Shown: in pieces, positions 21,831 to 33,001 of the stretch | Layout of the letters: each line of letters begins with the position of its first letter | Numbering within the stretch: the first letter of the stretch is position 1 | NCBI GenBank assembly: GCA_033439795.1 | Contig: JAUTDP010000012.1 | Coordinates: 558,001 to 622,000 of the forward strand | Reading direction: 5' to 3' | Length of the DNA stretch: 64,000 nt | Source: Sordaria brevicollis | Lineage: Eukaryota > Ascomycota > Sordariomycetes > Sordariales > Sordariaceae | The notes under the pieces: model-generated | Database searches by the model: none | What the model was told of the DNA's origin: nothing | What the model saw: the letters and a program-made list of their open reading frames with translations, nothing else | Translations under genes and position numbers: made by a program

Positions 21831-24037
21831 GGACAAAAAGTTCAGCTAGGGCATTGTTATTACTGTTCTGTCCCAGTCCTAGTAGGAACAAGGAAGAAGA
21901 GGGCAACGAAGAGCACCACAAAGCACCCAACCCAGACCAACTTGATAAGGGACGATTACGTTCCCAAAGCGAAGGTGAAGCAGAAGACATTGAAGGGGAA
22001 AAAAGGAGAAGGTTGTTGAAGGTGGTCAACGAACCTGAAGTTGAGAGAAAGGTAAGGAAGAGGTGAACATGGAACGCACAAACATTGCCAGGTGGTCACT
22101 GTCCCGTCCCCTCATTTTCTGGAATTACGGGCTGCGAACGGTCCGAGTTCGCCAATCCCCACACAAACCAGGGCTTCCCGTCCGTGACTTTTGTTCACTG
22201 TCGCCCAGAACTGTGGCGGCGTCGCTGGGCGGTGGTGCCCTGGTGTCGATTACGACCGTTCAATATTCGCGTTCACACCACTGCACGTACCGCGCCGCAC
22301 TAGTTAGCGCTAACAAGGTCGAGTACCTGTAGACATTTCAGTTGTCGCCGGCGACATCGACATCTCAAGGTTCCTCTTCTTCTTGATTCACGGAGTACAA
22401 ATTTGGGACCTGGAATTGTCCAACTTCCTTCTATATAGGGCTAGAAGAGGCCTTTCTCCCAGTCCAGTTCCAAGTCGACCACTTGATGGTATCACGACAT
22501 CCATTCAGCTGAACTTCCATAAAGGTAAGGAAATACCCGTACTCTACACTAGCGCGATACGGCCCCAAGCAGCGCACCCACCCCGGCCACTGTCGCGACG
22601 GGAATTCTGACAATTGTTCAGCACCTGTAATGTACCATAGGGAATAATCTTATCATTGCAAAACACGACCAAAACACCAATCCCAAAGGGCCCAAAACGC
22701 CGCCCCCCCTCCCCCATCCGGGGCCAATTCACAGACAGAAGAGGTTACGACATCCTCCCGTCGTGATTCTCCTTCTTCATCGTCACTGCGCTCTCCTCAC
22801 TACAGTCCTGTTATCCAGCTGGATCTTGGCAACCCTGTTTGGTATCCTCTCACTTCCACTTCACACTTGGACCGCGATTGGCAAAAATTAACGGAAAAAA
22901 GGCAGTTTCGTTCCGCCCGCTCCCTCTGGATTTCTTGTGGCCTTTTTTTTTTTGCAAATTACGTCGCGCAAAGAGACCTAGACACCACTGGACTCACACT
23001 TGCCCTGGCTCCAAGCTCCTGGCTTGTTGAAAACCTCGATACGGTCAAACAGCCCCCAGTCTCTCTCTCTCTCTCCGCTTTCCGATTCCAAGGCCTCACA
23101 GTAGCCGCTGCCACCTACCTCGCTACTACTGACTGGTACTCGCTGCCTTTCAGCAGGCCGGGCCCGTGACACAACAACCGACACGCTCGACTTTTTAATT
23201 TGACTCGCCCTTGCTTCTTCTTTTTTCTCGACGGAGGCCAGCGCATCACCACAGGACTTTTCCCTCCAGAGTTGCATGTGCATTCAGTCGCCAACAGCCG
23301 AGCAGACAGACGGGTTGCCATCGCGAGACAAACGCCTTTCCCTCAAAGAAAGAGAAAAAAGTCCATCCACTTTCCTCCGAGGACTGTCCCCAACCCAAGA
23401 AAACTCCAGGAGGGACCCATTCAACAACTTCAGGCAGGCTGCGACAACCCCCGATACCTATCCGCAAAAAGATTCACTTCTTCCCCTTTGCGCTCCAGCT
23501 GCCTATTCACGGCAACGCCTACAACCTTTTACCTCTACCAAGGTAACAATCAACGAAGAACCGACGGCACCTACTACGACTGCGACTTTGATAAAAGTAA
23601 AGGGCACCAGCAACAGGAACTGGAAACAGCCGCTCTCCTCCACTCTCCGTCGGAACAGAGGCCCTCAGATTGTCCACCACTTCCCGGTAAACCTGCTGCA
23701 TTGAGTCCAGTCCTCCTCCTCTGCCTTCTTTGGTTCTTCTTTTTTTCTCCAAACTGAAAAAAAAATAACCCGGCTCGGGCCACCACCATCCAATTCACAC
23801 CCCCTCTCCAAGGGCCTTGCCCCGACCCAGTCGACACTTTGTCCATTTCCTCCTTCTCTCCCCCTCCCATAGGTATCGCGCTTTCCATCACGTCAGCCCG
23901 TCTCCCGTCGCGCGCGCAAGGACCCCGACCGCAACTGCTGGCAGAGAGGCACAACTCGCCCAACTCACCCGGTCGCCGGCAACCCTCCTCTGCACGCAGA
24001 AGGAATCGCCATCAACCAACCCAGAGAGCACAAAACC
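21831..24037. other. Spacer and long leader of the LAMMER kinase gene
   Basis: 2.2 kb. The distal part shows no gene. From about 23.0 kb the plus strand is CT-rich, contains a (TC)n tract (23060-23076) and has several ATG-started open frames, the longest at 23276-23704 (142 codons). The composition suits a long 5' UTR, so these are more likely upstream ORFs than a separate gene. Confidence 0.5.
23060..23076 (+). repeat. (TC)n microsatellite in a CT-rich leader
   Basis: An uninterrupted TC dinucleotide run about 960 bases before the kinase ATG. CT-rich tracts are common close to transcription starts in fungi, so this may mark the core promoter. Confidence 0.6.
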
Positions 24038-26565
24038 ATGTCGACGCCCACAACCGCCACAGCAACGCTGCCTCGCTCCGCATATTCGGACCGGTACCAT
24101 TCGCAGTTTGCATATCAGCATCATCACCAGCCTTATCCCGTCCAGGCCAACGCCTCCTCCTTTCCACTTTATCCCCAGAATACTACCACTCTTCCGAGCA
24201 TTCTATCTCCCACAGCATCACGACAGCCGTATCCCGACTCTCCTTCGGCCCAATACCCGCTCGGTGACCACCACCACCCACAACAGCCAGTCACCAACGC
24301 GCCCCCGCCGCCTCTGATCGCTTCCTCGGTCGTGCTCAAGCCCATCACCCGAACGTTACCGCCCCCTCATCCGCGCCCGTCTCAGCAACTCCCCCCTCCT
24401 CAGCGCTTGACCCTCCAGCCCGGTCCCGACCATACAACCATGCCGCCAGCACCCAAGCACGAGGCCTCTGAGCCGTCATCACAGCAGGGTCGCAAGAGGA
24501 GAAGGTCTCCCAACTGGGCCGAGTTCTACTCCAATGGCCTGCCCAAGGAAGTAATCGTTATTGATGACACGCCAGAGCCCGAAGGAACGGCTACCAGGAG
24601 TGCCGCCTCTCAGACTCTGTCAACAAATGCCCACGCCGTCAACAACCAGTCAGCTGCAGCTCAGCCAACTAACAAGAGGCGCAAGCAAAATAACCACTAC
24701 GACCCCGTCTACAACAATGACTATGTCCCCGCGCAGAACCAAGCCCAGCGTTCGCTTCCGTCCGTCTCCAACTCTCTCAACTCGCCTGCCTCTACTAGCA
24801 ATCGGACAAACTCAGCCCAGCACACCACGACGGCCACTTCGCTCGGCTCCCTTTCGTCCCATAGCTACAACAATGAATATGCCGAACAACCGGGCACCAA
24901 ACGGAGGAAGATTGGTACCAGACAGCAGGCAAATGAGGCTAAGCGCCGGGAAACGCTCAATGATAACCTTACCATGTACAAGCCGCCTCCTTTTCCCCCT
25001 AAGAAGGCTGGCGAGGTGCATGTCAAAGTCATTCCGGATGTAAGTTTGCCAACTATAGAATGTTGACTAGTGGTCCTTTTCTGACTTGCTCTTCGCAGAC
25101 TTCGCCAAACCGAGATGCTCGAGTCGATGACGATGACGGTCATATGATTGTCATTCCCGGGAACGACCTCACCGAGAGATGTAAGTCGATCGAACGCAGC
25201 TGTTTGGCCGTCGAAAGTAATTGACAGACTAACAATTGTTGCAGATGAAATCATCAAGCTGCTTGGTCAGGGCACTTTCGGCAAGGTCGTACAGGCCAAG
25301 GACAGGAAGCGCAACAAGCTTGTCGCAGTCAAAATTATTCGGTCTGTGCAAAAGTATCGCGATGCCAGTAAGATCGAACTGAGGGTCCTCGCAACCTTGA
25401 AAGCAAACGATGAGGAGAACAGAAATCGCTGCATTCACCTCCGGGACTGCTTCGATTTCCGTGGCCACATCTGCATTGTCATGGATTTGCTTGGGCAGAG
25501 TGTGTTTGACTTCTTGAAGGACAACAGCTTTGTGCCCTTTCCCAACAGCCAAATCCTAGCATTTGCCCGTCAGTTGCTGACAAGCGTGGCTTGTAAGTAT
25601 TGCCTTTCTTTGTGTGATTTGTGTATCCCAAGATAAGGTGCTAACGAAAACTTAGTCTTGCACGACCTCAACCTGATTCACACCGACCTGAAGCCGGAGA
25701 ATATTTTGCTCTGTAATCAAGAGTATCAGACATTCACATATTCTCGCACCATTCCGTCATCCTCCACGCTCACCAACCGACGCGCTCAGCACAGAAGGGT
25801 TCTTCTAGATACTGAAATCAGGCTCATTGATTTTGGTTCCGCTACGTTCCAGGACGAATACCATAGTTCTGTTGTCAGTACTCGGCATTACCGAGCCCCC
25901 GAAATCATCCTCGGCCTAGGGTGGTCCTTTCCTTGTGACATATGGAGTATTGGCTGCATCCTGGTAGAGTTTTACACAGGCGACGCTTTGTTCCAGACAC
26001 ACGACAACCTCGAGCACCTGGCCATGATGGAGGCGGTGGTCAACCAGAAAATCGATCCTTCGTTGGTACAGCAAGTCAATAGGATGACTCGGAATGGTAG
26101 TAATCCTGCGGCCAAGTATGTGCTCCCCATCACTCCTTTATGGAAGCTCAACGGACTAATCGGCGCCCTCGAACTGGTATAGGTATTTCAAGCGATCAAA
26201 ACTGGACTATCCTCAGTCCGATACCACTCGTGCTTCCAGAAGATTTGTCAAGGGAATGAAGGCGCTTGAGGTAATTACATTCTGACTCCCCTTTCAGTTT
26301 GACATTCCGCTGACAGACTTTACAGGAAATCATCCCTGCGAGGAATAGTCGCTTCCTCGCACTATTTTTGGATCTTCTCAAGAAGATCTTTGTCTATGAC
26401 CCCGCCAAGCGTATCACTGCCAGACAAGCCCTCGAGCATGAGTGGTTCAGGGAGCATCTACACAATGTTCCACCAGACGATGGTACCGAAGCCATCAGGA
26501 TTAGGCAGGAAAAACTACACGGGGCAGAACGACGTGCTATGCTCCCGAACATGCACTCGACATGA
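24038..26565 (+). CDS. lkh1: LAMMER-type dual-specificity protein kinase (Kns1/Lkh1/CLK family)
   Basis: Six exons: 24038-25039, 25099-25180, 25245-25592, 25656-26115, 26183-26270 and 26326-26565, giving 739 residues. The first 360 residues are Pro/Gln/Ser-rich and disordered, with basic patches ([15 protein letters not shown]) that may act as nuclear signals. The kinase domain starts near 362 ([18 protein letters not shown]), with VAVKII, the family-specific catalytic loop [11 protein letters not shown] (about 486), DFGSATF (about 535) and the signature EHLAMMEAV (about 596); the canonical motif is EHLAMMER. The C-lobe ends at ALEHEWF. All catalytic residues are present. LAMMER kinases phosphorylate SR splicing factors and affect growth, flocculation and stress responses in fungi (family knowledge). 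Introns are 52-67 bases with standard signals. Confidence 0.96.
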
Positions 26566-29500
26566 CGTTGGAGATCTCTACTTGACGACGACGAGAAAGA
26601 ACAAGTTCTTACTTGAACTTGGGAACTTCAATTGTGGGACAGCGCTCGACAGGAAATATGCTGCGATTGCCATACTTGAAGCGATATGGAATAGGACGGT
26701 GGCAGATGCATGTCTCCGGTCCTCATATATCGATATATATATGGCATCACAGCGATGTCAACGCGAAGAGCATGGCCCGTCGTTCTCTTGGCTCGATCTT
26801 ACCTGATGCGGCAGGCCTGAAGGCGAAAGGCACTGTCAGAAATATCACAACAGCTTAGCGAGACAGGGAATTTTTGCAACGGGGTCGATATGTTCACTGA
26901 GCAGAGGTGCCAGGACGATAACGTACCATCTGTCGGAGAAATTCCTTCAGGTATTGAGCGAAACTACACGATGCACCAAGCGTTGTCCCTTCTTGCCGTG
27001 TATGGCGACATTCCGAAGATGCGGTTGGACTACGAAAGAGTGGTGTCGGCCGGATTTAACATATCGTTCACGGATTCCACCACCGACCCGGAGCATATGG
27101 ACGATTCATATGCAGAGTCTGCATCTTACATGGATTAGAATCTACTTTCATTCTCATGACCTTGATGATCGTTTTATTTCGGAAGGAGGATAAATTGTTG
27201 GGTGGTCAAGGGTTTTGACACGTCGGTTTATGGACCTAGCTTTTCGATTCGGATTTCTTTGTGTTGCGATTCCCAGTTATATTTCGGCTAGTGGACAAGC
27301 GCCATCTCCCCTCTGTTGCTTTCGAAAAATCAGGCGCCCTATGTGTGTGAGGCAGATTGTGGTAAGATGAGTTGGACTCCGATTGGAGATGTCCGTGCAC
27401 GTGCTCGGTAAGCCGTTGACTCCCACACCAATATACCGAATATCCGGAAAACATCTTGCGGCTGGGGACGACGATTGAACGCACCCGGTTTGGCTGAGAA
27501 GGATGGGACGGAAGGCAGGCACACGCCAGCCACTGTCAAGGAGAGAAGGGGAAGAAGAACACGGCACGTTCTTTTACACGCCAGGAATTGCTTCATCATT
27601 GGGTGTGAGCCGGAGAATATGAAGTGCAGTTGGACACGGAAGACCAAGCGAAGAGTGTGCGATGGAAGGGAACCTCGGGAACAATCTTTGGAAACATGGG
27701 ACGAAGCGAAGGCGACGAGATCTTGCAGTCCCATGGCACGGTAGATGGCATTCTACATGAGTAAACAGGGAGTTGGACGATGAGGACCATATCCGCCACT
27801 CAACAAACAGAGCACCTCGACAGCTTGTTAGCAAACATGTGCAACCGAGGCTCCGTCGAGGACTATACCAACAACCTGAAAATGGTGAATGTCCTACATC
27901 TTTAAGGATGGGATGGAAGAAGGACCAGGAAACTCCAAGGAGGATATGGATCAAGTCCATCTGTACAGCACAAAAACACAGCGTCATTGTTTGATACCTG
28001 TATCTCTGATCGCCAAATATTCGGCGAGGTTACTGTGCCCCCATGATGTGGGATTTTTGTTTTACTCCTTGCTAGAAACATAGCCAACTATTGAGATCCC
28101 ACCCAGACATTGCTATATGAATAGCTTGGGAAGTAAGAACAGGATAGGAAGAGATGAGAATAGAAGAAGCGAATTACCGAGCAAAAACAAAGTCTTCTCA
28201 AGGTGTTGATGTTTGCGAGTGTCTTTAAAATCCCTTGAAATTGGCCGCGTTGATACGTCGCGATGCGACCACTACTTGGTTCGACCGGCCATGGTAGACA
28301 CTTCGATGCTGCATCCAACTGGTAACCTTGATTCTCCTATTGATAGCTTCACGGTATACACGACTTAAATATCGCGACAAGTTTGTATGGTAGTCAACCG
28401 TCATAGATGCTGTTGAGGTTACCACAGGGAGAGTGAGAGTCAAATTGGGCTCACGGCAAGGTTAACATGGGACGTCGAAATAAAGGTATTCTAGTCTACA
28501 CGTGGACTGAGATTGGATGAAAGCCTGGGAGGCCATTTGCCATGTAAGTTGAATTCAAATTGTTATTGCTGGGTGCAGTGGTGAATTGCACGAGTGGTCA
28601 TGACGGATCTAGTTGGGAAATTTTCGTATCCAACAAATGAACGAAAGTGAAACAGACTTGGGAAAGACCGGCCTTCCGAAATTTATGTCCTTAGTCATTC
28701 CCGTCCTGTTCTTAGGTGGGAGGGAACGAGTATCTTAGGTACGTACCTTGAGACGGGATTTTTCTTTTTCAGAGTTGGAAGGCACGGTTCGGAAGAACTT
28801 GATGGAGGGTTCCGGTCAAGTACGCCTGCCGCCGGTACTAAAAGATGCATTAATGCAGGGAAGTCGCGATGGCTTCAGTTTCTTGCATGATCGGGAGCTA
28901 CTTTGCAGTAGATGGGGGAATTTTTGAAGTTCTTCCTCTTAAATCTTTCGTTCGCCATTCAGTCTGACGGCTCCTCCAACCTTATCGAATGGCGAGTTCT
29001 TTTTGATCCTTCAAGAATCAAGATCCAAACACACTCGGCACACATCAAGTATTTCCGTTTTGTCCTTGTCAACTTCAGAACACTGCTTCCCGTCGCGGTT
29101 TAACATCGCTGAAGAGATACGCTGTTCACTTGACATACCACAATGAACGAAGCAACCTTCAATCCCGCCGAGAGCTTTTGCAACCCGGCAAATACAGGCA
29201 TACACAGATAAGTTCTTTTTCTCTAGGCGATACCGGGTGATACGCGGGTAGTGCTAACAATGGTGTTGCTACTAGTAGTCGAACAATTTCTTTGTTCCGA
29301 TCGCCGCCAACAAAAACTGACATGTCGAAAGGAGTCAAAGACAGACCTGCCCACAGGACGGTACGGCTGGTATACGGACAACTTGAATGTTTCTTGAACA
29401 TGCGAGCTCTACCGTACCCACTACTGTCGAGAATCAGCTCGATCAATCTGGGATAAATACTCGACAGATTCCGCTTTTTGACGAAGCATGTTGAGACACT

Positions 29501-29606
29501 CGAATATTCTACAGCAACCTTCGACCAGAATCATCAGCTACTCACACTCGATAACCCGTTTAACATTCAATTCGATAACCTGATATTGTAGAACTTAGCC
29601 TTCAAG
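26566..29606. other. Spacer between the kinase and the 911-residue orphan
   Basis: 3 kb. It holds the kinase 3' UTR, then mixed sequence with short open frames on both strands. One ATG-started frame at 26890-27138 (82 codons, acidic tail) looks protein-like but lies where the 3' UTR is expected. The last few hundred bases are AT-richer and presumably hold the promoter of the next gene. No RNA gene or repeat recognised. Confidence 0.5.
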
Positions 29607-32342
29607 ATGACAACTCCTCAACGCCAAGTTCAATACTCCAGCCGCAAGGACTTTCCTTATAACCTGCCAGAATTTACCGATGTTCCTGACATTCCCGACA
29701 TCCTCCTAGTTGACAAACACGACAACCCCATCCCAAACCCCCTCTACGAAAAGAACTTCTTCGACAAAAATGGGCAACGTCTCGTCTTGTCTCACAACCA
29801 GTCCCTATTCCACTTCTTCGACTACCACGACCTTCTCACTTACGATCCCAACCGCCCCATGCCCAACTTTCTCTACGATTTCGATGGTACCCACGCGCTC
29901 CGCGCCCTCGTCGACCTTCTCCAGTACCCCTCACCAGCTAGGTTCGTGGAGCGCTTTGGATGTAAACGTTCAGATTGGCTTTTCCTCCAATACTGGATGC
30001 TAGAGAACCCAACTGGTGCTTCGAATATACATCCCGTTTTCAAGCACCAGTTTCTGACCATGGAGAGCCTAGAACGCGTGCCGGAGAGTTTTCTGGTCAT
30101 GTGCGCCAGAGATATACCGCCGTGGATCATGAGGAAGATGGATAATTGGCGACCTTATTGCGAGTCTGGTTGCCACAATTTACTGAATCATTATCTGCTG
30201 GGGTGGTGCTGGTTTTGGCTACAGATGGAGGTAACTCAGAGGATGGATCGGATTAGGGCGTTTATTGTTCAGGATGAGTATGAGCGGATCAGAGGTAAGG
30301 AGGATAAGGGTTACGAGAGGGACAGGGTGAGGAGAGAGATGTCTGAGGAGGAGGATCCTGAGAATCCGTTCAACAAGTATGGGATCAAGAAGAGGGATGC
30401 GCTGAGGGACGCGAGGGAGGTTGTCGAGAGGCTGACGGGTATTGGAGCCTTGTGGTTCTTTGACTACAAGGGGAAGGAGAACTTTGAGAAGCACTTTGGC
30501 GATGCGATCCCTCCCAAGCGTAAGCTTTCTGGGGAAGGCAACACCAAGGAGTACTGCATTGCTTGCAACCTCTCGGTTGTGGGGGGCAGCGGAGAGGAGG
30601 TGTTCGTGGCTTTGGCGGCGAACATGTTTGGTCGAGCGCCGTGCGCGCCCCAAGACGGAACTGAAGGTATTCCTAGTGGCTGGCCGAGATTGTGGCCGCT
30701 GGTTAGGATGTGGATTCATACTTTGGGTAGGGAGAAGTGGTATGCCGCCCAGCCAAAGATCAAAAAGTTGGCCCAGACGCTGTTCGTCATTCGCAAGTAT
30801 TTGCGGTGGAGGCAGACGCCTCTTGGAAAGGAAAGCTGGTTGTATTCCGACCCCGGAAGTGATGAGTATCATCCAAGGGATATGAAGCTAACGCCAACTC
30901 CGACGTTGAGGATGTGGAGGGATGAGAGGGCTGTGAAGAGGGAGTGGGAGTGTTACGTCTTGCATAAAGATCCTCACGCTGAGGAAGATAAGGAGAAGGA
31001 GAGGGAGAGACGGGCTTTGCCTCCTCCTGCGAGGAATGCTACCAGTAGGTATTTGGAGCCAGTTCCTGAAGAGAGCAGATCTTCTGTCTCTTCGTCTTCT
31101 TCGAGGCATCCTCCGTCTTCTCCGTCTTCACGACATCCTCCTTCATCTCCTTCTTCTCATCGTTCTTCTTCTTCCTCTTCTACCACTCGCCATCCTCCCC
31201 CTTCTCCGTCATCGTCTTCCCCCGAAAAGAAAGTCAGGGAATCCTTCTCGACTAAACACGCCGTCCCTCTATCCTTTTATAACCTAACCAACAGCCAAGT
31301 CTCACCTGCTCCCGCACCCAGTGAGGTAGGCCGTGATGACAGTACATCCAGGAATTCCACAAGCAGGACCTCTTCCACCCCATCCGCAGTCCCAGGCACA
31401 AGCACAAGCACCGCCCTCGTCCGCACCCGCGATTACCCCTCCGAGAACTTTAGTGCCGAGCCCGAATCGGATAACGAGACTTTGGAAATTGACCTCTTTG
31501 ATGATGCCTCGACCATTACCTGCAATAGCTTTACTTCTCGGACCAGCACTCGGCCTAGTACCGGAGCTCGGCCTGGTACTAGTACTCGCACCGATACTAA
31601 CACTAGTAGCATGGGTCGGAGAAGGACTAACCTTAGCAGCATCGACGAGGCCGATGACGAGATTGAGAACAGATCCTCGGCAACATGGAGTCACCTAAGC
31701 GCTGTACCAGAGGCTTTGAACCTGATCCGCGCGGAAAACGCTAGGAGGGAGGCAGCACTCGCAGAAAAGGAGAAAGAGAAGAAAAAGGACGAGGGAAGAA
31801 CGAAGGAGGCTGCTTTGGCGGATCGTGAGCAGTACCGTCATGAGGGTAGTAGTCAAGTTGGCCGTTCTGGTGACAGCCGTAGTGATACCCATCGTGGCGG
31901 TTCTTCTTCCTCATCGGCTCACCCATCTTCCTCCTCCTTATCTCGCCACCCATCTTCATCTTCCTCTTCTCGCAGACATGACGACGGAGGAGAGAAACAT
32001 CGAGGCGGTTCTTCCTCCTCCTCTTTATCCCGTCATCCATCTTCCTCTTCATCTTCTCATCGTCCATCTTCTTCCTCTTCTCGCCACCCAGGTTCGTCTT
32101 CTTCTTCTTCTTCGCAGAGACACAGAGAAGACAAAGGAAAAGAGGTAGATAGGGGTACGGAACTTACACGACAAGCCCTGGAAATGCTGAGTGTGGAAAG
32201 AATGAAGAGTGAACGCAGTGGGAGTAGTAGTAGAAGAACGGCGGAAAGAGAAGATGAGAGGAGAGGGGGTGGTTCGTATGTTTCAAGCTCTAGTTATTCT
32301 AGGAAGGATAAGGGTGGAGAGGATGAGAGGCGGAGACGGTAA
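29607..32342 (+). CDS. Uncharacterised protein with Ser/His-rich repeat tail (911 residues)
   Basis: A single uninterrupted frame from ATG 29607 to TAA. Residues 1 to about 440 look globular, rich in Trp, Phe and Tyr (HFFDYHDLLTYDPNRPMPNF, CARDIPPWIMRKMDNWRPY), with few low-complexity runs. The rest is disordered: Ser tracts interrupted by RHP (SSSSRHPPSSPSSRH type) near 490-545 and again near 765-850, a Ser/Thr-rich middle, and a Lys/Glu/Arg-rich tail. No signal peptide, membrane helix or known catalytic motif was seen. The repeats come from short TCT/TCC-rich DNA units and are likely to vary in length between strains. The family is not recognised; the first half would be the part to search. 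The gene is convergent with the App1 homologue. Confidence 0.8.
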   Translation: MTTPQRQVQYSSRKDFPYNLPEFTDVPDIPDILLVDKHDNPIPNPLYEKNFFDKNGQRLVLSHNQSLFHFFDYHDLLTYDPNRPMPNFLYDFDGTHALRALVDLLQYPSPARFVERFGCKRSDWLFLQYWMLENPTGASNIHPVFKHQFLTMESLERVPESFLVMCARDIPPWIMRKMDNWRPYCESGCHNLLNHYLLGWCWFWLQMEVTQRMDRIRAFIVQDEYERIRGKEDKGYERDRVRREMSEEEDPENPFNKYGIKKRDALRDAREVVERLTGIGALWFFDYKGKENFEKHFGDAIPPKRKLSGEGNTKEYCIACNLSVVGGSGEEVFVALAANMFGRAPCAPQDGTEGIPSGWPRLWPLVRMWIHTLGREKWYAAQPKIKKLAQTLFVIRKYLRWRQTPLGKESWLYSDPGSDEYHPRDMKLTPTPTLRMWRDERAVKREWECYVLHKDPHAEEDKEKERERRALPPPARNATSRYLEPVPEESRSSVSSSSSRHPPSSPSSRHPPSSPSSHRSSSSSSTTRHPPPSPSSSSPEKKVRESFSTKHAVPLSFYNLTNSQVSPAPAPSEVGRDDSTSRNSTSRTSSTPSAVPGTSTSTALVRTRDYPSENFSAEPESDNETLEIDLFDDASTITCNSFTSRTSTRPSTGARPGTSTRTDTNTSSMGRRRTNLSSIDEADDEIENRSSATWSHLSAVPEALNLIRAENARREAALAEKEKEKKKDEGRTKEAALADREQYRHEGSSQVGRSGDSRSDTHRGGSSSSSAHPSSSSLSRHPSSSSSSRRHDDGGEKHRGGSSSSSLSRHPSSSSSSHRPSSSSSRHPGSSSSSSSQRHREDKGKEVDRGTELTRQALEMLSVERMKSERSGSSSRRTAEREDERRGGGSYVSSSSYSRKDKGGEDERRRR

Positions 32343-33001
32343 GGTTTGGTTGCTTTTTTCTTGTTATGTTGATTGTTGATTGTGTTTTGGGTTTTGGTAT
32401 TTCACGAGTGTGCAAGTTTTGTTAGGGTTTTGCGTAGGTATGAAGGTTATCTGTTTGCCATGTATGAGTATTAGTCATCTCTTTTTCTTTCAGTAGATAT
32501 GCTGCTTTAGATTTGTCTCAACACAATTCACACATTGAATGGTCATTCTAAGGTGCAAATGTGTATAGTGGTGACTGGTGAATGTAGTCTTTGGCACCAC
32601 ATCCATATTATGGTACTTGAACATCCTCTTGCAAAGAAAAGAATCAATACGTATAATCTTCCATTCTTTGGTAGGGTTTGACCGACTATCAATGCACATA
32701 ATTGCTCTATCCATGTTATATCATATTCATAACCATACTCCAACCCTCTCACTATAGTCTTACCGTCCAACCAAGTTACCAACAACACCTGTAGACCACC
32801 TTGCCCTTCTCCTCTTGTCCTTCCCACCACCCTTGACATGACGATGACCATGCCCATGAGACCTCAAACTAAACCACCTTCCCGCCTTCTTCCCTTTCCC
32901 ATCCTTATCCCCATGGCTATCTCCAAAAACAAACTCATCAGCATCCCAACAACCTCCTCCACCTCCTCTCCCTCCCCATAACTCCCCAAACACCCATCAC
33001 C
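32343..33001. other. Convergent spacer
   Basis: 660 bases holding the 3' UTRs of two genes that end towards each other. The part next to App1 is C-rich on the plus strand and makes a glycine-rich minus-strand frame, which I take as low-complexity chance. Confidence 0.6.

Noticed and set aside
23200..23757. 185-codon frame in the kinase leader
   Set aside because: Overlaps other open frames in a CT-rich leader; no domain and no conserved start.
26890..27138. 82-codon ATG-started frame after the kinase stop
   Set aside because: It lies where the 3' UTR is expected, has no recognised domain and no sign of its own promoter.
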